From NCBI GenBank assembly GCA_021613335.1, contig JAJTWR010000437.1, positions 617,001 through 681,000 of the forward strand: DNA of 64,000 nucleotides. Direction: 5' to 3'. Position 1 is the stretch's first letter. Each line of letters begins with the position of its first letter. Shown one piece after another: positions 1 to 15,457 of this stretch. The position numbers and the translations under genes were made by a program. This DNA is from Whitmania pigra (lineage: Eukaryota > Annelida > Clitellata > Hirudinida > Haemopidae). The notes under the pieces were generated by a model. It was not told where the DNA came from, searched no databases, and worked only from the letters and a program-made list of their open reading frames with translations.

Positions 1-603
1 TGATTTGGACTTATACACATAAGGTAAGAAGCGCCTACGACGGCATATGGCGCTACATAAATTAACTACAACAACTTTAACAATTATTCCTGAATAACTG
101 ACAAATAGCAACTCTGCAACATCGTTAAAGAAAGAAATTCCTCCACTTCACATCAACAATGAGTCAGTCAGTGGATTCGGTACGTAATTTGACACGAGAC
201 AGATCCTACATTCAATTGTGAATTAGTGAATGAGTGCAGCGATGAATTGGATGCACGAAGTCGAATGAATCTAATAGCGGAGGAATGAAACGAGGTGATG
301 AACCGGCTTATATTAGCAAATCATCATCATCATGAGTTATATGAATATTTAAATAAGTTACTAACCTAATTAATATTAATAAAACATGAAAAATAAAAAG
401 TAAACAAAGAACTGAACATCGTCATGAAGATGAACATTTAAATTGCGGCAATGTAAATGCTAATTAGAATAAAGATCACGTATAATGAGTCCAGCCAATG
501 AGAGTCGTTGAATGCTGATGCAGAGAGCGAGGGAGGCAAATCTTTTGTATATTAATCATGTAGTGACTCACAGTCCACAAGATCACCACAGTCTTAATGT
601 TAT

Positions 604-711
604 CATCATCAGCACCATCATCATCATCATCATCATCACCACCACCATCATCATCATCATCACCACCATCATCATCATCATCATCACCACCATCATCATC
701 ATCATCACTGC
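604..711. repeat. (ATC)n / (ACC)n microsatellite
   Basis: Imperfect ATC trinucleotide run interrupted by ACC blocks. It yields spurious poly-Ile, poly-Met or poly-Val frames on the two strands. A short GAT run follows near 812-832. Confidence 0.9.
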
Positions 712-2097
712 AAACCCAGCTTCACAAGCGCACATCAAGTGGCGACAAATAGCATTGTGTTCACGTCGAGATATTGGACCAGTGTTTAATGTGAGGGAAC
801 AATCTGAGCAGGTGATGATGATGATGATGATGTGATGTCGATTACAATCAGTTTGAGAGCTTACAGAGAATGTGAACATGACTGATGGCATTATCTGACA
901 TCAACCGCTTTCAGCATTCATTTCGTCCTCAGTGCAAAATATTCAACAACATACCGCTAAAATCTAATATTATTACAACATTATTAACTTTTATTAATGT
1001 TATTATTAACAATTTAATAATAATAACAATCAATTATTCTAAAGTTAATAGAGTTTTAAAATCATCAAACCTTGCAGATTTGAACAAGTCCTTCTAAAAC
1101 CAACTTCCTGTTTCCCTGGAGAGGATCACTTGGTCTGAATTCAGAATTCCTTTTCCTGTTTTAAAACATCAAGCAATCGTTCGATCAATTATTTCCTCAT
1201 TCATTCACTTGTTCAATCATCGTTCAATCATCAATGCGTTTGTGTAATAATTCATTTATTTATTCATCCAAGCAGTCGTTCTTCTGCTCAAGAATTATTT
1301 CCAATTCAATAACTTACCAAGAATAAATTATGTTAATTTAAACATGAATTATAATTCATTCAAAAGATTTACAGGTGTTAGTCCCATCTTTGTCTAGTAG
1401 TGGCAATTTTATCACGTGATGACGACGATGACATTTGACGATCACGATCACGATGATGATGATGATGATACGTTAATGCGGTAACACGATCAATCCAATT
1501 ACGATAGTATTACAAGTCAAACTCAGTGAAGTCGATTCAAAGTTGTTAATTATGCTATGACGAGAGTTATAATTTGAATAAATTATGACAATTTTGATGC
1601 TAATGATATTAATATTATGTAGACTAAAGGAAAAAAAGAAATGTTGCGATGGATGTTGCACCTCGTTAATATGCAAATGAAATGTCTCGTGAGCCAGGAT
1701 TGATGCTCTCTTCGAGTTACATTCATCACAAGATCAACTTGAGGCTCATTAATTCATTTATAACTATTCACATCCAACTGTTATTATTGATTATTATGAT
1801 CTATGTTGTTATTATCATAATCATCATCGCCATTATTATAATAATTATTAATTGGCATCGATTTTAAACATCCGCGAAAACGACGAAAAATAAATTGTGA
1901 TTCAACGATAGCATTAAAGTAATTAACATAATTTATGTTAATAATAGGAATTGATGAGAATAAAATATTCATGAGGTCACTTACTCCCTACTCGGGGAAT
2001 GTTTCCTGTTCATCGCTCTCCCCAACATGCCGCCACTCGACAGTCTGCGATTTCTTTCTGTCTGAAATTCATTTTTTATTTCACCTGTTTACCGTTG

Positions 2098-2318
<221 letters not shown>

Positions 2319-5300
2319 AGTAATTATTATATTTATATACATTATAATTACCTAAATAACAATTCAGGAATTAATAATAATTTTTGACGTAAATGTTTCT
2401 GTTTGTGTCTCAATTAAGGGATCAGAAAGTGTATGGTTTGAATTCATAATGATTTGCGGTGATTATAATTATTAAATTATGGCAATAAATATTGTTATCG
2501 TATTTAAGTTTTATTATTTTTAAAATGTCATACCATGGAATTCTGAAAATCAAATCGATCCCGAATTCCTTTAAAAATTGATTTCTACAAATTCAAGGAG
2601 TTTCAATTAATTGTAAATAATTTTAATTAACACGACATCTATTACGTTACAATGCACGATATGCATTGTACAACATATGTAAATGCATAACACTCGATTT
2701 ACAATGAATAAGAATCTAATTTGAAGATGATTTGTAAAATCTATTCATCATCATCATCATCATCGACATCATTGTTATTACACGCGTCATCGTCATCATC
2801 ACCATTCAACAATGCAGTGCTGTTGTTGCACTGAGATGCTCTTGACAAACAACATGTGCTTTGGCGGTTTTTTCAAAGAACGTTGACGCCAGCAGTTGTA
2901 TAACCGTCTCGCTGTTGTGTAACCATCCTCTCTCAAACCAATAAATACGATCTAAGTATAATAATACCATTAATAGATAAATAATAATATCGTCACTAAA
3001 TGATAACACATTAAATTTCATTTATTTCATTTCGCAGGAGCTTATTATAAACCACACCGAGCAGTAATAAATAAATTTATTTCTCGGACTTTAATAAATT
3101 CAGAACGTTGAAAACCAACCGAGTTGTTGTGAAAAGTTCCGTTTGTTGTTGTCTTGTTGTCCTCGTGACTTCTCAACTTTTTCAATTCGTTCCTCGATTT
3201 CATATCCTTCTGTAAATCATTTACGAATTCAATGAAATTGAAGACATAAAAATTAATAAATTAAGATGATTTTGTTTTAATCAACAACTCGACAAATGAA
3301 GAATCCAACAAAATACAACAATGACGACGACGACGACGACGGTGTTATTCGACAATTGATGAATGAAAGATTAGGAGTTTGTGCTCCATAAAAAAATTTG
3401 AATTTACGTGCTTATGATGCGACATTTAATAAAAAAAGCATTTATTACACATGGATGATGATGATTTAATTAAATAATCTACTCTCTAGTGAATAAATAG
3501 AAACAAATTAAAAGAAATTTAAGATTAATTTTCGGAGGATTCCTAATTCACATTGAATTTGGAAGAATATTCGAAATAAAGGCAAAGAAATGAGTTGCAT
3601 GGAAACATCTGAACAAGCGAACAGGAGAATAATAATCTGAGCCGAGTGATGGATTTTATGCAAATTAGGTGAATGTTTAATGAGCATCGAACTTGTGGCT
3701 ACCTATTTTCACTTACTGAAGATAAGTTGCACTTATTTATCAGACCACACGAGACGTTTAAAACAGCGAGACGAGTTTATTTTTGAGGTCAACAAGACAC
3801 AAATTGCTGTGAATTTTTTGCGCCTAGAACATCAAAAATAATACTAGCGACTTAAAAGCCAATGCAAAGTAAACAAAAGAAATATTTGAAATTTCTTACC
3901 AATGAATCTCAGGTGTTTTTAAGCCTATACAGGTGCGGCGAAAATCAAGCGACCAGTCAATATTCGACAGAGAATGCACGAAAACAATAAATTCAAGACA
4001 TTCCAAAATGTTTGCAAAAGGTTTTAAAAATCTGGCGATATTTTAGAAGAAAACAACTCACTCAGTCACAAGTTTGAAGTTCATTCGCGAGTAATAAACA
4101 ATTAGATTAAGCAATTGGATTCAATTATTCTCCAATCGAATTGAAATATTTATGAATTAGTTTTAATCCATAGAGCAGCATTCCATCGACTGATAAGTTG
4201 ACAGGCACAGCATCGAATCTCAACTGCTTTTATCGGTGAAGCTGCGGTTCAAAGTACGCTTCTAAAAGTTGATGGTCTCAAGAAGCATCAACACTGTTTA
4301 ATGTCTCCAACTCACCTGTCTTACCTCCGTTATATACCCAACTGACGATCCCAAATTATCGTCATCTGTTGAAATATTCAGGTGCGATGAACTTTGACAC
4401 AACCCCTCAAAATCTGTTACGTAACCTTACCCGGGTCAATATACCTCGAAATCCCGATTGATGCAATGAAATCGCAAAAGAAGAGCGTCAAGGATTACAT
4501 TAGTCAATATTTCGTCTTAAATATTTCTTCATCGGATTTCTTGATTTTTTACTTTTTCAACTTCCCGCACGGCCACGTTATTAAATTTAGACCAAATTAT
4601 GCTCATTTTATTATCAAATTATTGTCAATTCGTTTATAAACGAATCTCGTTTATAAAATAATTGATTAAATTCTGCAAATGAGGGCCGAGAGAATTTCGA
4701 ATCTTAATTGTGATAGCCATCTTGAGAAATCGAAGATTGTCTGAACTAACAGGACTGCAATGGAATGCTTGAAATGTTTTCGAATTTTGAATTAAAATCG
4801 TTATTTATTTCACGCACCGATCGACCAACAACTCTCAAACTTTGACAAATTTCTGATCGTCTGAAACTCGAAACTTGAAAGATCATCTTTGGTCCTTTTC
4901 TTGACCGCATGATTTCCGTCACGTCTCCTGAGCGATCTCAACTGCTGTTCACCCAGACGAGCCTCAGAAAGGTTCGCACTCGTTAAGATCAATTGCTGCC
5001 AACAATTAACTTTTCATTTCAATGTTTCTCCGAATGTTTAACGTTTAACTGAACTTCTGTCGAGACTGCAGTCTTTTCACATCCTGGAAGATTCAAAACG
5101 TTTCTTTTTCTGTTGTTGTTTGCATCGGGTTCCTCGTTGCGTTAAATTAATGAACGATTAATTGATGCGAAGAATGCCAAAGAATCGAAGGTTGATGTAA
5201 GAATGTTGCACGACTTCAACTTCTGATGACGACACGAGAAAGTCTGATGACAAGTCCCAGGAAATCCATACAGAGAGGCAGTCATGTGTTTATGAATGTC

Positions 5301-8300
5301 ACAAAATAACACTGAATTAATTAATAGTTAATAATTAAGAGGCAAGAACATGACGCGTGACACCTGCTTTGTTATTGGTGCACTCGCGTGGTGTTTAACA
5401 GGAGGGGACCGTTGTAAACATTGTCAACATTTGCAGTGAGGATTATTCCAATGACGTTCACTGAGCTTTCAATTGAAATCAGTTGCATCGACTTCGAGAC
5501 TTTTCAAGAATCCCTTCCCCTTTTCCTCCGCATTTATTTCTTTCCACAGAATTTCAAGCAAAGTTTTTCGACTGAAGGCACTTAATGAATTTTTATTTTT
5601 GTCCAACAATGAATTCCCATGTGATGAACTGTTACGAGATCTTTTAATGGAGTCACAAGAATGGTGTCATCGACAATTGCTTCTATTTATTCTTGTGGTT
5701 CGATTCATTCCACAGTTAATGGAGAGATTATTATTGAATATTTTTTTATTATTGCAGTCTTTCAAGTGAATGAAAAGCTAAATGAAAGCTGATTGTTGAA
5801 ACTAGATAAGCAGCTTTTAATCAAAGTTTCCCTAAGAAAAAAAAGTAAAATCAGAAATAAAATTGAATTTTACATTTGCTAAACATAATGTTATATTTAT
5901 ATTATTATATTATATTTATTAATATTTTATAATATTTGTATTATTATATTATATTGATTAGACATTAAAAGCTACATAATGATTTTATTTGGCTGTGTGA
6001 AATAACGATCTCATTCTTAGAAAATGTCGTCTTTATTCACACGACGCTGAGATTCTTTGAAGATGGATTTTGTAGATAAAACATTTTGCAAAATGTCTTG
6101 TTTTTTGATGAAATATTCTGTCAATTTATTAATATGTCGACATTGTATAAACCTGTGTTAATTGTCAATTAATCTTGTTAAAGTAAAAAGTGCAGCGAAC
6201 CACGAATTACTCACAAAATTCATCTCCTAAATCAACAGGGATTTGTCTTGCATTCGTTTACGAAATGTTAATCAATAATTTCTAATAATTGACACTAATT
6301 ATTTCGCACCAAGCTTCATAAATTTACGATCTCGGGTCAAAAGCATCTCAAGCGTGGAAGCGTAAGCCTTTGATAGCTTTGATATGGAATGTTCCACATG
6401 TTTAAAACGTTTCCACCGAACAGTCATTCATCACAATGGAATGACAATTAAACGATGTTGCTTTTGGCGAAGGAACATATCTGATCTGAACGTTCATGCA
6501 ACTTTGTTAGTTAGTTAGTGTCGAATGTTTGAATGTGGATCCCTCAAGCGAAACTCTGCTTCCCAATCATGAAAGGCTTGTAAAGCACAACAGCTCCATT
6601 GTTGTCACGACTCACGACAATTGTTCTCATAAATTTAACTTCTGTGCAAGACTAACACCTTCAAATTGATTTCCAAAACATCACAAAGCCTCCTAACTTG
6701 TGTCCGAATTTAAACATTTCCTTATCCAATTGTTCACGTATCAATTTGTTCGCATTCTCAAACATTGTATTTCTTGAGGTTGCAATACACCACGAAGCCC
6801 CAGTTTTTCCAGTTAAGTGCGTTCACAGAGCCCATAGCTTCTAAGTCAAACTCCGAACCAATAAATCAAGCATAGCAACCGCATTTTCGCCTCACAACTT
6901 GGCGCTTTATCTCGTAAAATTACAGGTTAATAATTTAATTAGCTAGCATTGGTAACGAAAATTAAGACATCAAGTGTTAATCCGGAGCAAGCCGTACAAC
7001 GTGAAGTGAACTTTTTCTCTCACCATACTTAATTCACGACATGCCGACCGCTTACAAATCGATATAATTAATTCCTTATTTGATTCTCAAGCAAGACCCT
7101 CCCTGATTCAGCTTTTGCGACCGTAATCGCCAGGAATTTGAAAGATTTCAAGCCATTTAAATTTCTTTGTGATATCTATGTGACAGGTTGGCTGTGATTT
7201 ATGCCGATTTTAAGACCTTCCCCACACGGTCACCTCAAGAGACATTGCACCACGAACCACCAAATGCTTTTGGCCAATTATCCTGCATGAAAACAAGCCT
7301 CACCATCCATTAAATCTATAAAAGAAATACAAAAGTAGTTGCCTAACTGAGCAGATGGACAAAAAACTGTGTATCTTCATTAAACCAAGACAATTTACAC
7401 AATTTGAAACCGCATAATTATTCAATATGCTTAGCGCAAAATGTGTAAGTTATTAGGTAATTAAATCTTAAGCGTTGAAACCCTAGGCTTGAAACAGGTA
7501 ACACGGACATTCGACCCAATTAAAGATAAACTATCAAAAGCAAGATGGCGGTAACTTTCCCGGTGTAGCCAAACATCGGAAAATGGGGGCGTTTATTGTG
7601 CTCAGCTCTTATAGTTTCATCAACATTGTGAGAATGTTTGAAACATTTTAAGTAGAAAAAAAATTGCGAAGGATTTTCAGAGCAGTGAAATTTCCTTGTG
7701 AATTGGCTAACATTGACATTGGCGTTTGATTCAGAGAGGAAAGATTCCGCATAGCTTGAATTTTCTTTCCATCCGGATGCAATCAATCAGTGAGATGTTG
7801 ATAAATCTGTGGAGAAGAATTTGAAGAATAAAAATTCTTGTCGCCTGAATGCGTTCATAACACAAGACGTATCATCTTACGAATGTAAACAAAACTTTCT
7901 CAGGGACATCCGATCCTTTGCCGGAAGAAAGTAAATATACTTCACATGAATTTAATCAACACATACTCCGTTGGAATCGACTATGAATGACACTTACGGC
8001 TAGTTGTAACGAGATGTGGTTAATGACATTGGACTTGGGAGACTAAGAGATCGCGAGATCGCAAAAAATATCGGTGTAATTAATAACTTTTATTGGATAG
8101 AACAAATATTCTTCGCCAATTCTCGAGGATAACGACAATGCAAAGCACTGGGTGCTATCTACCGAATTAACTTTCATTTCCTAACGTATGAAAGTGGGGA
8201 GGAGGTTGAGACGTACTGCGAATTTATTAGGAAGGGTTTAGTCTTAACATTAACGCATAATTACGATTAGCGATTTCAGTTTGTCTGTGACAAACCACTC

Positions 8301-8869
8301 TGACGTAACACCTCCGTTTGATATAAAGTAAGAAGTTAAAATAAAACCTATCAAAACGCTGAGACTTTAATGGAAACCTATAAAGCGGAAATATTCTGAT
8401 AAATAAAAAACCGTTTTTTCTCGTGTCACCTCTCATTGAAAAGCAGGGAAAAATCTAGCACTTAGGCAGGGGTCACACACTGAAACGAGAGGGCTGAGGG
8501 GGGGGGGGAACCATGGTTCTCCCCTCACCCTCAAATCCGCCGAAAAGTACTATAATTGGCTGAGCCAATTTCATATTAGGAGTTTGATTCATCATTTCAA
8601 TGACTCATAAGCCTTAGTTCAATTCCGTCGATATCTATTAATATCTTTAAAAATGACAAAAAACCAATGTGGTGAGAAACATCCAATGTCGCAACATCTG
8701 TTTCTAATCACACCTAACAACTAACAACATGACTAATCAGCATCAACGTAAAGAATATTTCCCCGCTGAAGCCTCAAGTATCCCCTCTTAAACAAATGCT
8801 TTGACTTCGCATTTCATCAGTCTACTTTGACCTCATTCTGCTACTAAAGCGTTGCTCAAAGTCGGTAAG

Positions 8870-8917
8870 AACAACGAACAATGAACAACGAACAACGAAC
8901 AACGAACAATGAACAAC
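8870..8917. repeat. decamer minisatellite (AACAACGAAC-like)
   Basis: About five tandem near-copies of a 7-10 bp GAACAA/CGAACAA unit with ACG/ATG variants. Confidence 0.75.
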
Positions 8918-9535
8918 ATTCCAACCAAACTTGTTTCGCTTCTCGCGTTCGTCAAAACTCACAAGTTACAGTGAGTCACAACCTCAGAGCAACAATTATT
9001 TGTACTCCCGAAATTATTATTAGTGATTCTATGCATACTCGCAAATCAGTGCAAATAACCATTGAACGGCTTTGATATTTGTTTCACTCAAGACTTGCAG
9101 TTCAAAGTTAAACCATGGAGTATTTCTAGACGAATATTTCAGAGCTTCATAATGCTTGCTAAAATAATTTTAAAACCAACAACACAAAGAACTATGACAA
9201 GAAAATATGTTCTGCAAAACATAAATGTTGAGATTTTATCAGCTCCACGTTTAACAAGAATTGGCTTCTAATCATTAAAATCAACAAATAATCGAGAGAT
9301 TAATTAAAAATACCATATCAGTTATTATTACAATATTAGTCATAATTTGCAAATACAACACATATCCATAATACTGGCACAGATGACTAAAAATGGACAG
9401 TGAAAGCTCACACTAATTATCTTTAGCGAGAGCAGCATGATGACTGAAATGGGAAGTTCAAACTGCATGAGGCTGATTGCAGGACAGAAGGAATGAACGG
9501 ATGAGGAATGTCAGTGTTCCAAAATTAAGCCATGC

Positions 9536-9541
9536 TTTATT
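9536..9541 (-). terminator. candidate poly(A) signal for TBC1D5
   Basis: AATAAA on the minus strand about 610 nt after the TBC1D5 stop codon. It is a plausible cleavage signal; no transcript evidence is available and other weak hexamers exist. Confidence 0.35.
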
Positions 9542-10150
9542 GAGCAGACAACAAGAGAATGCTTTAAACAGTTATTGGAATATTTGTGACATTGAAGCAT
9601 CAATGTTCAAATTGTATCTTGCACGCATTTAAATGATGTTTAGCAACACAACACTCAGTATGATAGTGGCTCCGATAAGGACTATCACAACACTGGCACA
9701 AGAATACGAATGTCTCGTAAGCAGATTGAGATGCAGGAAGAATGTAACTTTTGACAATGAAATGAAATATTCTTCTTTTTGTATGTTAAGCAGATTTAGG
9801 CCAGTCAGGCACACTTTAGTTTCAAAACAAAAACATTTCATGAAAAAATTAAAAAGCAAGAAATCAGGATTTCCAGATAATCGCAAATTGCACTTAACAA
9901 TTGACATAAATGCAAATGTGTTTGATTACATCGAGATTTAGAGAAAGGATTTTGAAATTAAAGTTGAAAAAAGTTGTCTGAGCAGAATATCAATGACAGA
10001 TTCAAGTTTGAAGGACAGATCGTTGGTCCGAGCAGATGGCGGCGATTTCCTCAGAACCTGACAACAACAAATAACTTGTTGATCCTTTATATCGACAAGA
10101 AGCTCAAATTGGCCGAAGTTGCCGAATCCACAACAAAATGAGGTTTTAAA

Positions 10151-11314
10151 TCAAAACTTTCCAAAACTTCGAAACATGTCAGCAATTCGATCCATCGGCG
10201 ATCCTTCCCTTCTTCTGACGACTCCCGTTGATTCTCCTTCTTTACTCCTTCCTTGTCTCTGCTGAGGACTTCGAGATGGCGAAGCTCTGAAGTGAAGCAT
10301 CGAATGAGGGCCCGATTCAATCAAGTCGCCTGCGTTTTCATTGAAGCCAAACATCATGCTGTCTGACGTCTTGAAGTTCAAATTTATCGGAGTCTTTGGG
10401 TCATCATCTTTTTCATCTCTCGACCCGTTCTTCACTTCACCCAACTCGACCTCAGAAGGAAGATTTGGTTTTGAGGGAGTTTTCACCATTTTACCTCTGT
10501 TAAGGATGATAAAATCACTGAATCACTTTGATAAATCTTCTTTCAAAAAAGAGATGCTCAAGATTACAGCATTCCAAAGTATACATCATTCCAAATGCAC
10601 CTATTCTGGACGGACAAGTCGAACCTGGCATCCAACTCCGGACTTTCGAGTTCGCACGGGTTAAAATCGGGGGTGGCCAAGAAAAACTTCCCGAGGGGTC
10701 TGTCGCACATCGGGGTACCGGAGAGGGAACTCTGGGCGCTCACGGGTTGCTGCTTCCTCCTGAGGGAAGAAAATGCAGAACCATCGGAGTGCATAGAATG
10801 TTGCATGTGTTCAGGACTGTCGTACAGGTAAGTCGGCTTGACGGCTCCTTTTAGGATGTCACGAATCTGAAAATTACGACATCTTTGAATTACGTGAATG
10901 AATAACTTATTTTCCTTCAAAAGGTTATGGTGCCTGTTCATTCAATAATTTATTTAACACAAATAAAATTCAAAATATATAAGAATAATTTGCAACATTA
11001 ATAATTGTGCTTTTATTTAACCTGCTTGATACCAGCAAGTGCCAAAAAGACTTCATCATCTGCGGAGATATTTGGTGCATCCTTTTTGAACAGGTGTCTC
11101 TGAAGGGTGCCTAACAAATTAATTGATTAGTTAATGTATTAATATAATTCATTGTTTTGATAAACTGGTATTAAATTTTCATCGAGACATGCTCTACTAA
11201 ATAAGACAGCCCATTTCTTGCTACAACATTTTTTAACTAATCTTTCTTACTTTCTCCATTTTAAAGCAAATCGTTCGCTAAACACCATAAGTTTTGTAAC
11301 TCAATAAACAATAG

Positions 11315-11352
<38 letters not shown>

Positions 11353-14300
11353 CCGTCATGGCTGTTGCTGGTTAGGGTTTGGAAATACGCCACCCAGCCA
11401 TCAACACCCAGTTAAATGGGAATAAATGAATGAGATAGGAGCTTTTTCTGCTCTGATGCACTTAATAATAATGTTCCACATGGGAACTAGAAAGTAGCAA
11501 TAAATCCTTGTTAGCCTTACTAACAATAAAAAATATCATTATGTATTAACTATTAAGTTAATTAATTAATCCGATGACATACCTATGTATCCGTCCAGTT
11601 CCATCGCACATCTCCTGCAAATGGTTTCCATTTCCGAATATGAACTCAATGCTTTCAATATTTCTTGCTCCGAAGTGCTCTTCATCTTCAACAAAAATAT
11701 ATTTCATATTTTTTATCTTTTAGTAATAAACTTGCATAAATAATAATTATTGTAAATTTAATTTTATTAAGCATACTAAATGTGATATTTTAAAGTCACT
11801 TATTTGCTTCTAGGTCAATTATTTAAGACATTAAATATTAATTGACTTTAATATGAAATTCAGAAGCTAAAAAAGGAACAGTATTTCAAATGATCCTTGT
11901 TCACATCAGCATCTGCACTTTGAATGTTTTGAAAGCTCTTTGCAACACAAATCAGTGAAATCAACAAAGCCACATTTATTTATTTATTTATTTCAACCAA
12001 AAAGAGGGTCACAAGCAGTGTTATTTCCATTCGCCAAATAATTTCCATTCCAATTCCATTATTATTTGCCAAATAATTTCTATTTATATTCTAATTCCAT
12101 TCAGACTCCTAAAAATTTCCATTACAACTCTAATTACCATTGCTGAAATAATTTCTATTGGGGTTTCTAACTTCTATTTCTGTTCCTATTCTAATTCCAT
12201 TTTCAATATTTTCATTTTCCTTTCCAGCATTTTCAAAAGTGAAAATGATTATAAAAGCATCCTTAAACTAATGCTACAACTACCATTAATAAGCAGTAGC
12301 TAACATCAAAATTATGAAACATTTATTGCCACAGTTAGTCAAATCATGCAGTCACAGAGCAAAAAAATCTATCAAAATGAATTTAGCTTGAGACAAGCTC
12401 TCATCTCGGAGGACTGTTGCATTCAGTTGCATCGTCCTGTAGTCGGGATACAGCAGATCAAAAATATCCGCTCCATGTAGGCCTGAGAAGCTGGAGCTGA
12501 CAATAAGTCCAGGGCTAACTAATACAATTTACTGTAACAAGTAAATGCATCATGTTCTTCTTCTATTATATCAGCGAGATATTTGTTGAACTGATTATGC
12601 TCTCTTTTTCTACCACTAAGTACTTTGGATAAACTCATTTCAAAGTCTCAGAAATTGTTACAAACTATGTTTTACGTAAGGCTAGAAATGACTATTACAG
12701 CTTCACTTCAAGGACTTTTTTAAAAATATATATTATTCCTCTACAAAACCAACACGATGTAACACAAGGATGCTATGACAATGTTTTTGAAAAATATACC
12801 GGTAGTTGACTAAAATAAGCATAGATAAAAGATTGGAAAATTCAAACATAATATTATTGGCTTCAAAAATAATTTTGATTTCTCATTATAATTCCGTTTT
12901 ACAAAATAGCTTCTACTTCTCATTCTATTTCCATTTTTTTTGGGCAATTTTCATTCCTATTCCTAATTCCATTCTCAAATTTTAATTTCCACTATCGATA
13001 AAAATAATTTCTATTTCAATTACCATTAATGGAAACATCACCGGTCACAAGTGACTAACACAAATTGGAGGCAGTTAACATGTAGAGTGCTTAGACAAAA
13101 ATTTAAGTCTTTAAATTGTCAGAAATTTTCTCAAATCAGTCAAATCAAAATATTAAATTGGTAATAATGAATATTTAATTTATTAACAACATTTTTGGCA
13201 TCCAGTATCTAACAAATAATTAAAATAAAAAACTTTTTGTAATTTAATATCCATTAAATATAAATTAAAAAAAATAAAAACCTGTTTCACTTTATTTGTC
13301 AAATTCTTCCTTCCTCCTCTGGCTCCAAAGACGAAGAACTTTGCACTGTTGTGGGGCGAGCCCTGGTTGTCCAGCGCTCGATCGGTCGGTTCGCTTCTCG
13401 TAGAGGTGTCGAGTCTGTGGAGGCTTTGGCAGGAGAAGTTGTTGTGGATGTTGCTGGAAAGGAGAGGGGTGCTGAGATCGGGAGGGGGCAGGCTGGCGGA
13501 AGAACCCTTGCGACTCGGAGTGAATTGTAAGTTTTCCTTCACTGAATGAGGATTTGAGGAATAATAAATATTATTGTAGATGTTGATTCTACTTATGGTC
13601 TGATTCCATTTGATTAATTAATAATATTAGTTATTGCTCTTCATTTAATATAGTATTACTTAATTAATGTTAATGCAATGTTGCAATTATTTCTCTCTTG
13701 AAAAATGAGTGGCACGTAAAGTCATGCAAAAGTGATGGTCACAACAAATGAGAAATAATGACATATGATTTATGATCAATAACATAAATGAGATGTATTT
13801 CAAATACAGGTGCACAAGGAGGTGACAAAGTTATTTTGGATGGTTGATTGTGACCAAATACAAGTAGATTCAGAATACAATGCAACTCCTGCAAACAATT
13901 GGAAGTCAATTTAAATACTGATACAATTGGACACTAATGCAGGTAATTATAAATAAAAAGTAGTAATCAAGAAAGAAATTAAAATCCATTGCATTTCAAG
14001 AGAACAATGTAACCTGGTGAGAGTGCAGAATCAGTGATGAGGTTCATGGGTTCGCTCGTCGACTTGGACATGAGACCCGACGAGATGAACAGCGAACCCG
14101 GTCGTTTGCCTCGAACCAACCTCGAGAACCTCGTCGACAAAGTCACTGAGTCACCATTTCTTCTGCTGCCTATCCATCGTTCAAGGAAAGGATTTTTGCA
14201 ATTGTTATTATAATGTCTAATTTTATAATAATACAAACAATTTTATGATAATTTCTAATTGTTATAATGTATAATTTTTATACAATCGATTTTCTTATTC

Positions 14301-15420
14301 AAGAAAAAATATAAAATGCAGTTATTGTGGTTATAGAAATCATGTATTTGCCATTTAGGAATATCTGTTGATCAATGCAGCCTTAATTGATTCATACTAC
14401 CTCATTTTGTGTGCTCTCTAAATTGCTTTTTCGTGTTTTCTTTTTATAAAAAACATAGTTTCTTTTGATGATAATGGACTATGTCCATTTCAGATGTTAC
14501 TTTTGATCCCTAGCAATTTTATGTTTGTCTAATATGTTTTTGTTCTCTGTGATTGCAATAATAAATCAATTAAATCAAATCAATGTATAATAACTTATAA
14601 TTGTTATAGCAATCTACAATAATATATAATTTACAAATAAATTTTATTGTTATAACACATAAATTTTATAAGGTTAGCAACAAATTGATAACAAAGTAAT
14701 ATTGCACATTCAATGAAAGTGGATTCATATCACAATTAACTTAATTAACATTAACTTAACTCGGATGATTGAATCTATCCAAACCATCCATCCTTCCTAA
14801 ATTAAGTATTGGAAATACCCGTCGATGCACGCAATTTTATAACCAAACATTGTTGTCGGAACGCCCACCTTCAGAAGCAAGCTGGTTTTGAGAAGGTTTG
14901 CAATAAAACTGATCTGCAATTGGAGGTCTGTTCTGAAATAAGAAACATTTAATAATTAAATATTAAACTGTTTAATAATTAAAAAACAATACTTGAATAA
15001 TAACTTAATAATAATTAATTAATAATACAATCATTAATCAAAATAACTCAACACAATTAATGAAAATAACATTAGTTGATGCCACTGCAATAATATTCTT
15101 GGCTTGCTTCAAAAACAGGTCAATAAAGCAAAAATAATCGTTGTTTAGTAAAAAGTTTTGGGTTGTTCATAATCAAGCACAAAATCGTATTTCACATATC
15201 AATTATATCAATTATAAACTTGGACAAATAGGCAGACTGAAAGATGGATGGAAGGAAGGAAGGAGAAACAGGTGGATGGGTTACCTTTGGGTCCCTCAGG
15301 TAAAGTGCCTTGTTGATGAAATAATGGATGTCAGGCACAGGTGGGAACTTCATCAAAGGTGTCAGACAGGAAGAATAATCACTGCATAGCACTGCAATAA
15401 CGATAATGATAATAATAACG

Positions 15421-15457
<37 letters not shown>

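Noticed and set aside
9629..9941. Overlapping 92- and 102-codon ORFs on both strands
   Set aside because: They lie in the expected TBC1D5 3' UTR or flank, with no domain and no splice signals.
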